A DNA stretch of 64,000 nucleotides, from assembly GCA_014155875.1 (NCBI GenBank), contig JACEFZ010025789.1, forward strand, positions 18,501 through 82,500, read 5' to 3'. Shown in pieces: positions 33,708 through 45,500 of the stretch. Positions within the stretch are counted from its first letter, which is position 1; every line of letters starts with the position of its first letter. This DNA comes from Cepaea nemoralis. Lineage: Eukaryota; Mollusca; Gastropoda; Stylommatophora; Helicidae. The position numbers and the translations under genes were made by a program. The notes under the pieces are model-generated. The model worked only from the letters and a program-made list of their open reading frames with translations, ran no database searches and was not told where the DNA came from.

Positions 33708-34466
33708 TTAATTAATACTTTCATTCATCCCATTCTTTTCATCTATATTCTTTTCTTTCTTTCTTTCAAACCTATGGTGTCTCTTTTCTGCATATGCGCC
33801 AGTATCTATAGAATTTAACTTTGTTGACTTGAACAATGTTATAGTTTTCACTCGTGTGTATACCGTGTAACGTATACGATTTAATGAGGTATGTTTGCCG
33901 AATCTGTACCAGAAGTAAGCCAAGTAAATAGAGTAAGTAAAGATAAGTGTAGTTTGTTTATTGTAATATTCTTCGCTTCCATTTAACCAGTTTATAAACT
34001 CTTTTCTGGCTTGTGTACAAATTTCCTTTATTTGCGAGTGACTGTTTGTAATGCCGTACGTAATATAAATCTTCGTTTGTGCGTAAATGTTCATAACGAC
34101 ACATTCAACCTGGGATAATGATGATTTAACCAAAGTTATGATCAGTGCAATAAATATGGTTCCAATATCCCACTGCCACTGTTTAGTGGACTGTATCTGT
34201 TGTTTGTTACTATTGTGTGTAACTTTTGTTCTCTTTTTATGCTGTTTCTGAATGGTGTCATTTGTCGATATATGAGATTGCCTGGTTGTTTGTTTTTGTT
34301 TTTCACTTGCACTCACAGAAATAAACTTATTTAATGGAGAATTCACTTTCTTGTGTTTGGATTTGTTTATCTTGTGAGTATTATGTTGTAAACATTTTTG
34401 TACTGTTATGTTGTCTCCCTTTTGTGTTATACCGTGTTTGTTAACAGTTGATGTAACCTGTTTCAA
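33708..34466 (-). CDS. Unknown 252-aa ORF inside the LTR element
   Basis: Lysine/threonine/glutamine/asparagine-rich first half (for example KKRTKVTHNSNKQQIQ), then one hydrophobic segment (IGTIFIALIITLVKSSLSQV, around residues 100-120), a possible second one (TLIFTYSIYLAYFWY) and a basic tail (HHRFERKKEKNI). It has no RT, protease, integrase or chromodomain motif. Its location downstream of gag, where pol and env would be, makes an env-like or accessory product conceivable, but AT-rich DNA could also leave such a frame open by chance. Function not assigned. Confidence 0.35.
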   Translation of the reverse strand: MKQVTSTVNKHGITQKGDNITVQKCLQHNTHKINKSKHKKVNSPLNKFISVSASEKQKQTTRQSHISTNDTIQKQHKKRTKVTHNSNKQQIQSTKQWQWDIGTIFIALIITLVKSSLSQVECVVMNIYAQTKIYITYGITNSHSQIKEICTQARKEFINWLNGSEEYYNKQTTLIFTYSIYLAYFWYRFGKHTSLNRIRYTVYTRVKTITLFKSTKLNSIDTGAYAEKRHHRFERKKEKNIDEKNGMNESIN

Positions 34467-34676
34467 TTGTGTATTTTTTTCCTCGCGTCATGTGGACTTG
34501 GGGTCTCGCGAGTGCCTTGTAAGGTTTGTGTTCAATGGTCACTTCTTGAACGTAATCTTTTACATTCGGGATATTACCGATTATCAACCCAGCACACGGG
34601 TTTGGTAATACTGCAGCTTATACTTTACCTTCATAATATGGGCATTTTATGCTGACCTATGCAGTCTTGTATGTTT

Positions 34677-35051
34677 CTATTGTACCCCCAAATGTTCTGC
34701 AATAAATGTTCTCATGTGTGAAGTCTTTTTTGTTGACAAGTTTGTGACTAACTCCCGCAATATCAGATCTTGTGTCTCTAAAACAGGTTGTTTGTGAACC
34801 ATTAACCCACGCTTCGGGATCACAAGGGTACTTTTCTGAGTGCATACCGCATTAGTCTCATGTATATGTCTCTTGTGATCTGATTTAAGACTATCATCAT
34901 CATAATGACTTTCTTTACCTGTTCTGTTATTGTATGTCTCTATTATTAGCATGTCAGAGTCATCGGGGTTTTCCCGTTTACTTCCTGTTTCGTTTTCGTA
35001 TTTTCGCGAACTTTTAGTCGCGACCAACGATTTTACTTCCGGTCTGAGCAT
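34677..35051 (-). CDS. Unknown 124-aa ORF inside the LTR element
   Basis: Begins MLRPEVKSLVATKSS and is hydrophilic, with an acidic stretch (SHYDDDSLKSD) and no membrane segment. The base composition is less AT-biased than the neighbouring 252-codon frame, which argues mildly for coding. A second frame overlaps its end (34657-34845). No homologous domain recognised. It lies about 200 bp upstream of the 252-codon ORF on the same strand as gag; both could be parts of one spliced or frameshifted product. Confidence 0.35.
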   Translation of the reverse strand: MLRPEVKSLVATKSSRKYENETGSKRENPDDSDMLIIETYNNRTGKESHYDDDSLKSDHKRHIHETNAVCTQKSTLVIPKRGLMVHKQPVLETQDLILRELVTNLSTKKTSHMRTFIAEHLGVQ

Positions 35052-36289
35052 GCCTTCTAAAAAATCAAAAAAAAAACGAAAGAAGCGTGGTACAATGAAA
35101 GGGGAAGTTATCCTAATATTTTAAGTACTGGGTCTTCTGCCTACGCGGGAAAAAGATTCAGCCGAAAGAAAACGTTTTCTAAGGATTTTTGGGGGTGATA
35201 TTCACGAATATTACGGTAATTTGTCTTATAACTCCATGTAGCTTAAAGAAGTTAAAACTTTTTATTGTATTTTTGAATGCCTCGTCCAATTTTACATAAA
35301 TATGAAAAGTTTTAACACAGCTGCTGTTAGCTGAAATTCATGGGGGAAAAAATTAGTGACATCGCCATTGCCGGTCATGTCATGTAAGATTGCAGCGCCC
35401 ATAAAATAAACAATAACGGACCTGTATTTATTTATAATTAGAACTGGTGGATGTGAACTGCGATGTATTTTACCACAGCTGATCTTGGATGACGGCTATG
35501 AGTGGTTGTGCTGATTCAGACTTGAGTCATTCTCGCGCAACATTCACTCTCGCTCTTCAATCAGACATCATCTCCCCAGACCAGTGAGAGTGTTGAGAAC
35601 AGAGTTTGCCGCCTAGTATCCTGGTAATGCTAATCAACTACACTTTCCTACCTTCAACCGGAGTTCACCCTAATCGAGCTCCAACGGCCCATGTCCTTGG
35701 CCCGGTCATAATTAGACCCGTGCGAATACCAGACAATGCCAGCGACCGTGGCATCAGTAGAGCCAGGAATGCCTGTAGTCAATTGCAGGACACAAACCAG
35801 CGTGACTTCATGTGGACACTGAGGACTGGCCGCAGTATAACGGTCGGTATTCCGTGAATGCTGGTGAAACACGTCCTAACGCTGTCTTTGCTGGATCACA
35901 CCCTAATGCTTGAGCCGTCACGGCGTTATGTGACGTCGTACCATGACGTCTAAATTGCGTTCAATGTTGGTGTCACTATGTTCAACATTTGTGACACTCT
36001 GTATCTTCTTCTTTGATGCGCTAGCTCATCACTTGAATGTTTGCACCACTGTCATTTGCCATATGACAGTTACTTACATTAATGTTTATAATATTTAATC
36101 AACAAAAGAAAGCTGTCGCAATGCAGTTAGTAAATTAAGACATATGATACATTTTCATGAATTGTTCTTTCACTAACGACGAACATTTCACATAACATTT
36201 AATTAATATAATAAATGTGCAGCTATTTTTAACTAGCAATTAGGTCACAGCACATCATAACAAAAAGTCTTATAAGTCAAGTGCATCTT
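35052..36289. other. Interior of LTR element, no gene seen
   Basis: An A-rich run (35057-35090) and mixed-composition sequence. Short frames at 35600-35870 on both strands are overlapping and unsupported. Confidence 0.4.
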
Positions 36290-36585
36290 TGTCAGAGACT
36301 CTGAGACTCTTGTGCTTTGTACGATGCCTTTCGCCAGGCCGTCGTGTGGAAAGAGACTGAGCAAACCTGGTGCAATGAAGTTGATCCTCTCATTCCTCTC
36401 GACATTCTATCGAAAGAGGAATGTGACCTTTACTTTCCTGTTACCAAATCATAAGTAGAAACCCCATTTTAAAATATTCTCTGTATATGCAAATACTAAT
36501 AATAATCATCATCAAGTGCCGGCTGGCGTAGGCGTTCATGGCTTTCCACAAATCTCGGTCTTTGGTGTTCTAGATCCTAATACTA
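36290..36585. repeat. SINE family S fragment and LINE-5 tail inside the LTR element
   Basis: 36290-36430 matches the family S body (CTTTGTACGATGCCTTTCGC, GGAAAGAGACTGAGC, GCAATGAAGTTGATCC). 36498-36585 matches the reverse of the LINE-5 end (CATCATCAAGTGCCGGCTGG, then CTCGGTCTTTGGTGTTCTAG). Later insertions into the element or part of its evolution. Confidence 0.55.
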
Positions 36586-36879
36586 AATTATATTATACAC
36601 CTGCGTTATACACCTGAGAGAAGTTAGGAGTCTCGTTCATGCCAACGAACCAGACAAGCTAATACAGGAAAGTACTCTTACTAATAATTTACATATATTT
36701 AAAAAATTAGTTGTGAAACCTAAAAAAGCAATTAACCAAAGAATGGCCATCACTTGTGACACTCTTTCTTGAACCATTTCCTGTGACATTCAAGATTCTG
36801 CTGTCACACCTACTTTGCCACAGCCTGTGTCAATTTGATAAAACAATTCAGGTGCACACCTTCCTGCGGTGAGTTTCTA

Positions 36880-37405
36880 TATATTTGAATAACGAAGACA
36901 CAAACAATAGATTGCACGATTTATTGCCTGACATATTTCACTGCATCTCGTCAGGTAGATACTGCAGAAATCAAATACTTACGTGAATTAACTAGATAAA
37001 TCCTTCAAACTAAAATATACACATGTCTCCCGACCAATGAAGCCGGACTGTTCCGGTGTGTCGGCCTGCCTAGGCTACCATCTTCTGTGTGTAGTATCTT
37101 GTCCACCCAATTCGGAATGTGTAGCTATTAAAATTATGTACCGCCGACATTCAATTCAACTGTCTAAACAAGTCATATCGTTAAATTGAGCGAGTGGCCA
37201 TGGGCAGCCCACTTGGACCTATTCATCTCCTCGGAAGGTTAGCTGGATGAAATATTTCACTTGTCTCTTTTTTTCTCTTTTTGTACTGCGACAAATCTGA
37301 AAATATAAAAAATATAAAATTACACAGAGTAATGAAGCTTACATAAAAGAATAACGAAAAACACAGGATGTCTTAACTAGTTTCATCAGCAAACAAATAC
37401 CTACA
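36880..37405 (-). repeat. Penelope-like-element end remnants
   Basis: On the minus strand 36895-36965 reads CCTGACGAGATGCAGTGAAA followed by TATGTCAGG (a 6-bp CCTGAC/GTCAGG hairpin). 37300-37400 reads GCTGATGAAACTAG...CATCCTGTGTTTTTCGTTA and then matches the arms at 7370-7691. Such CTGAYGA...GTC segments are typical of Penelope-like element ends. Confidence 0.45.
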
Positions 37406-37440
37406 CAAAATACAATAAATAATCACGGAGAAGACCCTGC

Positions 37441-38080
37441 AGTGGCTACATTGTTAATTAGATCACGGCACATCCTATCGAAAATAAATAATACGTCAAG
37501 TTAGGCCTCGCCGCCCCAGACGCAATGATATATGGCACAACATTGTCCGTTTAAAAATAAACAAGCCACGGTAATAGAAGGCAAATAATAAACAGTTGGT
37601 GGCCATTTTAAATTGTTAATTAGGTCACGGCACATCCTATTAAAAAAATAAATAATACGTCAAGTTAGGCCTCGCCGCCCCCGGACGCAATGATATATGG
37701 CACAACGTTGTCCGTTTAAAAATAAACAAGCCACGGTAATAGAAGGCAAATAATAAACAGTTGGTGGCCATTTTAAATTGTTAATTAGGTCACGGCACAT
37801 CCTATTAAAAAATAAATAATACGTCAAGTTAGGCCTCGCCGCCCGGACGCAATGATATATGGCACAACGTTGTCCGTTTAAAAATAAACAAGCCACGGTA
37901 ATAGAAGGCAAATAATAAACAGTTGGCGGCCATTTTAAATTGTTAATTAGGTCACGGCACATCCTATTAAAAAAATAAATAATACGTCAAGTTAGGCCTC
38001 GCCGCCCCGGACGCAATGATATATGGCACAACGTTGTCTGTTTACAAATAAACAAGCCACGGTAATAGAAGGCAGAATTT
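37441..38080. repeat. Tandem repeat of 162-165 bp, about 3.9 units
   Basis: Units start TTGTTAATTAG at 37451, 37613, 37778 and 37940 (spacing 162, 165, 162, all multiples of three). On the minus strand the repeats stay in one open frame giving 54-55-residue repeats, but without an ATG context or known domain. It lies between gag and the unknown ORFs. Confidence 0.9.
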
Positions 38081-38280
38081 CTCAAGTTTCCAATCTTAGG
38101 GCCGCGATAAATCCTGACTTATCAGTTAATTCTTCATTGGACTTCCTGGTATTAAATTGCGTCACCATATAATTCATAACTCCGCTTAGAATCAGCGTAC
38201 AGTCTTTGTTGAGATACCGTTGGATTCGTCTCGTCAAGCTCTATCTAACTGGTATGATTTCATAAGTAAAAACCCAATTT

Positions 38281-39735
38281 TTAAATATTGACCAAAATTG
38301 CTACTATTATAGCTGCGTGTGTTTCCTCTAAGTCATCGGAATCACTACTAGAAATTACAAATGCAGTACTTGCTTCTTTCCAAGTATTTCTCATCGCGCA
38401 TAACTTACTAGTATGTCCGTGCGCCCGACAAGAAAAACATTTAATACTCCTCTTGTAGGAGTCATACTTACTTCTTTTCTTGGATGTGATGTCTCTCAAG
38501 TAAGCAGGATACCCAGGTTGTTGATCACACATCTCTAAAGATCCGTGAGAAAGTTCACAGTACTGACAACGTGTGAAGTGACCTTTTCTCGGTCTGTCTG
38601 CATCTCTATTTGTGTTCTGGTAAGGTCCTTTCTTTCTATGTGCAAATTTCTTAAACTTACCATTACCTTTGTGATTCTGGATTCTGGCGCCTAGCCCCTA
38701 TCACAAGTTCTGGTTGTACACAGTCAGCAAATATGTCACGGTGTGCGTTATAGAATGATTCCCCTTTTGATTCCGTCTCACTAAGACTTACATTTATTCA
38801 CTACGAAGAATACAGACATAGCTTCAGGTACCGCAGATAGAAGTCTGTCTCTAATTAATAAGTCACTTATTTTCTCGAAATCAGAACCAGCGTCTGCTGC
38901 TCTTAACCATTTGTCAAAGCAAGAAGATGTTTCTGATATGAAGTCGAGGAATGTTTGGTTAGACTTAGGAGTAAGAGTCTTAAATTTTGTATGCAAACCA
39001 GCTTCGTCAAGACTGAAATGTGCAAGAACTCTATCTCGCATGTATTTGTAGTTGGTTCGCAAGTTCTCAGGAATCAACTCAATCACCTTTAAAGGTTCCA
39101 GTGCGAGATGTCGATGAAATAAGATTGGTTAGTTCTGTTCAGGAATCTTATAGAATTTTGCTAAAGCTTCGAAATTAATAATCCAGGAACTTACTGAATC
39201 ACCTTGTTGGAAGTTACGAATCAGACCTTGGTACTTCTTGACTGGATCATTGTGCTTTGCTTGTATTCTTTCTCGTTCTATCTCAGCTTCACGATCCATC
39301 TCCAATGTCTTAACCTTCAAATTACTTTCAAGTTCCTTGTCCTTCAAAAGTGCTTCGACCGCAAGTTTTTCTTTCTCAAATGCTAGTTGCCTTTCCGTCA
39401 TTTCCATCTCTGCCGCTAACTGCTTCTCTTTCATTTCTCTTTCTGCCATTATTCTCTCTAGTTCTAGAGCTAGTTCTTGTTCTTTTAGTTCTTTTTGATA
39501 TGCAAGCTCTTTATCCTTGCTTTCTTTCTCCGCTGCTAAGCTTTCTTATCTTTCTTCTACTTTCACGTGCTGCTTGAAGTTCTTTCGCTTCTTTCTCTGC
39601 AACTAACTTCACTGCTCTTTCTTCTCGTTGCTGGGCCTGAAAGTCCTTCAACTCCTGCTTCGCCCATGCCCTAAGCTCTGAGCCGGTCAAACCAGACTTC
39701 TCACCCAAATCCATAAAGTCTCGTAGTGTCGACAT
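38281..39735 (-). pseudogene. Gag of the LTR retrotransposon
   Basis: Starts MSTLRDFMDLGEKSGLTG at 39735. A long charged coiled coil follows (AKQELKDFQAQQREERAVK, later MAEREMKEKQLAAEMEMTER) to about 39180, then a capsid-like helical part (WIINFEALAKFYKIPE; AHFSLDEAGLHTKFKTL; FDKWLRAADAG). The C-terminal nucleocapsid part has two zinc knuckle-like units: CQYCELSHGSLEMC and CFSCRAHGHTSKLC (the latter a canonical C-x2-C-x4-H-x4-C). At least three frame breaks split it into pieces ending at 39511, 39129, 38781 and 38281. Structural protein of the particle in related elements; a Ty3/Gypsy-type Gag is the best guess. Confidence 0.8.
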
Positions 39736-39828
39736 CGTTGTCCTAACTGCGCTATAACTTTCTAGCTGAAATAGGATAGCGAAGTGCAAAAGAATCGATA
39801 AGATGCAATAATGTTGTCCAAAGAGCAG

Positions 39829-39945
<117 letters not shown>

Positions 39946-40101
39946 AATACAAATGTTGAACTAAATGTCAACTTCAAAATGAACAACAATGTAGAATCGA
40001 ATAACAAAATAAATTCAACTACCTTAGTGATAATAGATCTTGTCCTAACCGTTAATCTATGTAAACAACAGAAAATAGTATTAAAAATATGTTCAGTATA
40101 A

Positions 40102-41480
40102 AGAATATAATAACACTAGACAGTTAACAGTTACGAGAAAACGAGTGACGTGCAACGTAAACACATATCCATTCTTATAAAATAAAATAACACTGACTAT
40201 CGGTACGAAGAAAACTAACAACACACTACTGGTACTGACAACACGTGAGAACGCCACAAAAAACATTCGTAGCGAGCTGACGAGTGTAAGTACGAAACGT
40301 CTTCTTAAGTTAGGTAACGTGTTTATCTACCACAAGAAGAGCCCACCAACCACCCACTACGTCAATGAAATGACGACTTGGCCATCGATAACTAATCTAT
40401 ATATTACGTATGCACCTGATTAAACAACAATCAACACAACCATCAACAAATTATACTGGCCTTACTTCCCTGTGTTGACGTAATACGTAGACCAAGAAAA
40501 GTTGAAGTGGGTCTGATATCTGACAGTTAGAGATACCAACTGTGGCTTGATGCTGGTATGGTTGACTAAAGTGTGATAATATCTTGCCGTCTGTGTATGT
40601 GGAGGTGAGTATCCGTCTTGTAGAGGTATGCGTCGTGTGTGTTGATTTCTAGAAACTGAGGCAGTGATCCGCACCGAATATATGGTTACGGTATTAAAAT
40701 GTGACGCCCGTGGCAACGCGCCCGCTGTAACGGACGAATTCACACTAACAGTGGTGGCGTCACTGGTTAAGGTGTGGGCCTTCCGACGAACCTTGAGCTG
40801 CCCAGTTCGTATGGTGATGGCATGTCAACCAACTCTTCATGCTGATCTCCTGACTAAAGTGGTGTACCTGTCCATATGTGTCAAGTCAAACGATGTCCAA
40901 TCCTGTATGCGACGATGTCCACTAGTGTGTTGGCGTTCAGTTAACAGTGTCGGCGGAGTGTAGATACCTCTTCATGCAAGCTTCGGTAAACAAAGTCCAA
41001 TACGTGTACAATACCGGTCAGCTTCCTTTGCGAATGACGATGATAGAGGGAGGTGTCAGTGGAGGTCAAGACTATAATGTCATCTCGCATCCATATTGGC
41101 ATCTGAGTTTGCCCATCCGTGTATCAACGATAACATCCATACTGTCCAGAAAAATGGTCAGTGTCCTTTCTATATGCAGTGGCTTCTTCGGTAAAGTCAA
41201 TATGTCGGAAGGGAAAGTGATCACGTGAAGGATATAGACTCTCCTCTGTTGTGTCATGTGTAAACATTGGTGTCCTTGGTGTCAAATTGTTCGTAAAATG
41301 ATGGCGAGTAAGAATAAATGTCCGTCCTATGTATTAGTTTAATGGTTGGTGGCAGATATAGTGTCCTTTTCTCGTCCACAAATACGTACAGACATCCTAT
41401 ATTTGTACTTCTGGAGTTGCGATGTTATGGCAGTTATGGCGTGTGTATTTCCTGGCTAGAATAGTGGCTAACTGTAGCTA
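40102..41480. other. Leader region of the LTR element, no gene supported
   Basis: Between the candidate primer-binding site and gag on the minus strand. Short frames overlap on both strands without motifs; a long leader of this kind is common in large LTR elements. Confidence 0.45.
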
Positions 41481-41482
41481 GT

Positions 41483-41504
41483 ACTCCCGGAACGAGGCCA
41501 CACG
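41483..41504 (-). promoter_or_regulatory. Candidate primer-binding site
   Basis: Four bases inside the 5' LTR boundary the minus strand reads TGGCCTCGTTCCGGGAGT. It resembles the complement of a tRNA-Pro 3' end (TGG...CTCGT.CCGGGA) with mismatches. Assignment of the tRNA is inference. Confidence 0.5.
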
Positions 41505-42173
41505 TGCCAAACCGCGATTCTGCAGCTTAACATGAAAGAATCAACGGTAAGTCAATTTCACGGCTCAAAGGATCAACAGCAAATAATTGTAAATGAACTG
41601 GAGCCGGAACGGGTAATGAATGACAATGCAGACTCTTGCTGAACATCAGAAATAAATCGCTGCTTTATTTCACAGCCCAAGATTACAGTCCCAATCTTGA
41701 CATTTTCTCTAAATAGCCTGTGGTGCCAAGCCTGCGATAGAGTTAATTAATAAATATCTAACATGTTAACATACTAACCCTATTTCCTTCTCAGTCATTA
41801 GTCACCTTCATTCTTCCCTTCCATCTCTCCATCACTTGTGACGCTGTCCGATCAATCTGTCTAGGTGATCTGTGCCCAACGGGTTTTCAGTCGACGGTGA
41901 CATTCCGTGACATCATCGTTGCTTCATCCCTTTATCTAACCATGTCATCCATCCACTGATCTTCTATCAAACCACCGTTATCCACTTTGTCCTTGCCACA
42001 ATTGATTCGAATGTGTACACACAACTTGCATTGCAAACTCCAGCCAAAGACTTCTCGTAGTCTAGTGACGTTTCTGCGTTCACAACTTGTATCCTAGATT
42101 CCGTACGCTTTATGGTTCCAGGATTCTCTCCATGTTTTTGTTGACGTCAATAGCGGGTACCTGCCCCATGGCA
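41505..42173 (-). repeat. 5' LTR
   Basis: Collinear with 31431-32112. On the plus strand it starts TGCCAAACCGCGATTCTG and ends GGTACCTGCCCCATGGCA. On the minus strand it precedes the candidate primer-binding site and gag. Confidence 0.92.
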
Positions 42174-42561
42174 CTAAGGTCCAGATATTATTGTAGATCT
42201 GTAATCGCTTTGCTTTGGTCTCTGTTCCTAGGTTCCTGATCATTTCATTGGAGATACCATCAGCTCCTTGTGACTTTCTCATTTTCAGTTTTGATATAGC
42301 TAGCTCCAGTTCACTGATTGTGATAGGTGCCTCCAGAAGCTCATGTAATATTTAATTCTGTCCTGTATGTTGCCATTTATCTAAAATCTTTTGTTTTTTC
42401 TCTGGACTAATTTCGATATTGTTATCTTGTGCGAATGAGTCCGCAAAATGGTCAGCTGCTTGCTTTCTTGTTAAGATGTTTCCGTCATTATGTAGTGCAA
42501 TTTTTGAGTTTCTCCCTGTGCCCTCATCGTTAAGTTGTTTTATTAGCTTCCACACTTCCTT
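42174..42561 (-). pseudogene. LINE-2 middle part (pre-RT)
   Basis: Minus-strand frames: EVWKLIKQLNDEGTG at the right end, HNDGNILTRKQAADHFADSF, then KSQGADGISNEMIRNLG and YNNIWTL at the left boundary. The last residues continue in frame into GSVPQAWREA at 31430 once the LTR element and one copy of the CTAAG duplication are ignored, which shows the two parts are one element. Confidence 0.88.
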
Positions 42562-45500
42562 GTGTCACTGATCAGCTGCCGCCCGCTTCAAGCTGGGCAG
42601 CCCCCGGCCAATTGGGTGCTGATCCGCCACAGCCTGCCTGCTTCAATGGGTGCTTGGGGCTAGGACAAAATCTGAAGCAGGCTGTGAAACCAATGCACCA
42701 GGTACTAATAAAAAGCAAAATAGAAACCTCAAGCTACGGCTTGCAATCTGGAAAGTAAGAACCATGTATCCAGGATTTTCTACTGACTTGACGAATATGG
42801 ACGATGTGAGAAAAACGGCTGTGATTGATGTCTAACTCAATCGTCTTAACACTGATATTGCCGACCTGCAGGAGATTCACCTCATTGAGGAAGGGTCACT
42901 CAAGGAAAATAATTACACCTTTTTTTTTGGAAGGGTAGAAGGCAGGCAAAAAACAAGGGAACATGGTGTGGGTTTTGCAGTGAAGAATTCGCTATTGGGA
43001 ATGATTGCAATTCCAGATGGATGTAATGAAAGACTATTATCCCTGCGCTTGGCAACTTCTCGTGGTTTTGCCACCATTATCACTGCATATGCACCGACAC
43101 TCGCTTCCTCTGATGATGCGAAGGATTCGTTCTATGAGGAGTTAGACTCTGTGATCAAGGCAGTTCCAAAATCCGACTACATTTATATGCTCGGTGATTT
43201 CAGTGCTCGCGTGGGCAAGGACTCAAGCTCATGGCCAGTGTGCCTTGGAAAATACAACATCGATCGCATGAATGAAAATGGGCAAAGGCTGCTGGAGCAT
43301 TGCACCAGAAATGACCTATGTATTACAATCCCTCTTTTTTTTTTAAACAAAAGAGCTGCATAAGGTCACATGGAAACATCCAAGATCCGGCCATTGGCAT
43401 CAGCTGGACTTCATCATCACACGGAGACATCTGAACCAAACATAATTAACTCGAAGTTACCACAGTGCTGACTGTAATACGGATCATTCTTTAGTTGTTG
43501 CAAGGGTTAGACTGAGACCAAAGAGAATCTACACATCTAAACATAAATCTAGCCCCAGGATTAATTATTATTAACACCCACGATCCTGAAAAGTGCTTTG
43601 AGTTCCAACAGCAACTTGAGGACGCTTTCGCTGATACACCAGCAAATTGTACAGTAAGTGAAAAGAGGGGTCAAATTAAGGAAACTCTTTATAAAACTGC
43701 GGTAGGGGTTTACGGCACTGTGGATCACAAGAGGCAGGATTGGTTTGCGGCAAACAGCCAGACACTGCAGCTCTTGATTGATAAAAAGAAGATAGCTCTT
43801 TTAAGAAACAAGGAAAGAACAACGCATAACACTCTCAGTGAGCTGAAGCAAGCTAGGAAGGATGTACAAAAGGCTGCCAGGCAGTGTGCAAATGACTATT
43901 GTGTCAAGTTATAAGTCCATTCAAAACGCAAGTAATAAGGGAAACATCAGAAGCATGTATGAAGGGTATAAAGAAAGCCTGTGGTCTAATGATCAAAAGA
44001 AGTGCACCACTGAAAACCTAGACTGGAAAAATCATCACTGATAAGAAACAACAGATGGATAGATGGGTAGAGCACTATTTAGAGCTTTACTCAAGTGAGA
44101 CCAAACTAGCGGAAGATGTCCTCAACGCCATAGAGGCCTTGCCAACTCTTGACCAACTGAACACACTTCCTACCATAACAGAAGTTAAGTGTGCTATAAA
44201 TGAACTTGCATCTAGAAAGGCTCCAGGTAAGGATGGGATTCAAATAGAGGTCGTCAGGGGTGGCAAGACACTCACTCTACAGATCCACCAAGTAATAGAG
44301 CTATGCTGGCGAGAAGGACAAGTCCCACAGGGTTTCAAAGATTCAAGCATCATAACACTGTACAAGAACAAGGGCGATCGAAGCGACTGTAACAATTATA
44401 GGGGTATTTCACTTCTGTGTACTGTTGAGAAAGCATTTGCCAGAATTGTTCTGAGCAGACTTCAAGTCCTAGGAGATCAAGTCTACCCCGAATCACAGTG
44501 CGGCTTCCGACAGAACCGGTCTACCATTGATATGGTATTCTCATTGCGGCAAATGCAAGAAAAATGCCGGGAACAAAGTCAACCACTGTTTATTGTCTTC
44601 ATCGACATCACAAAGGCATTTGATTTGGTCAGTCGTGAGTGTCTGTTCAAGGCACTAAAGAAGATTGGCTGCCCACCAACTCTTCTGTCCATTGTGGAAT
44701 CGTTCCACACAGGCATGAAGGGTATAATCAAGTTTGATGGTGCAACGTCAGAAGAGTTTGAAATCAAGAGTAGAGTTAAGCATGGTTGTGTACTAGCCCC
44801 AACCTTCTTTGGAATATACTTTTCACATCTACTGAAATATGCCTTTCGTGATCAGGATGCTGGTATACACATTCACTCACAATTGGATGACGGCCTCTAC
44901 AATGCTCAGAGATTGAAGGCCAAGGCCAAAATTAGGAGGGTACTAGAGAGTTGCTTTTTGCGGATGATGCTGCAATTACGAGCCACTCTGAAGAAGAATT
45001 ACAACATCTACTATCTGCATTCTCCAATGCTTGTTCTCAATTTGGTTTAACAATTAACAAAAAGAAGACACAGATTATGTCACAAGGTGCCCATGGGGTA
45101 CCATCAATCCTTATTGACGACGCCGAACTGGAGATAGTAGACCATTTTACATATCTAGGATCAGAGGTAAATAGCAAATTATCACTAGATCAGGAAATCA
45201 ACATCAGGATTGGTAAGGCAGCAACAACAATGAACATGTTAGCAAAAAGAGTCTGGGAGAACAGGAAGCTTACTGCCACATAAAAAGGTTTTGTTTACCA
45301 AGCCTGTGTCCTTAGTACCCCTCTTTATGGCAGTGAAACCTGGACAACTTACTCACACCAAGAGAAACGTTTAAACAGCTTTCATATGCGGTGTCTGCGA
45401 AGAATTCTTGGTATTGCTTGCTTGCTTGCTTGTGTTCGTTGGCTCGAGCTCCAAAGCGAAGTCCTGTATATCGGATGAAGGCATCCTGTTGTCCAACATT

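Noticed and set aside
33708..34466. Envelope gene in the LTR element
   Set aside because: One or two hydrophobic segments only; no signal peptide, cleavage site or cysteine pattern was seen, so the ORF is left as unknown.
35606..35872. Overlapping 70-80-codon frames on both strands
   Set aside because: No motif, no splice context, and both strands open over the same bases; most likely chance.
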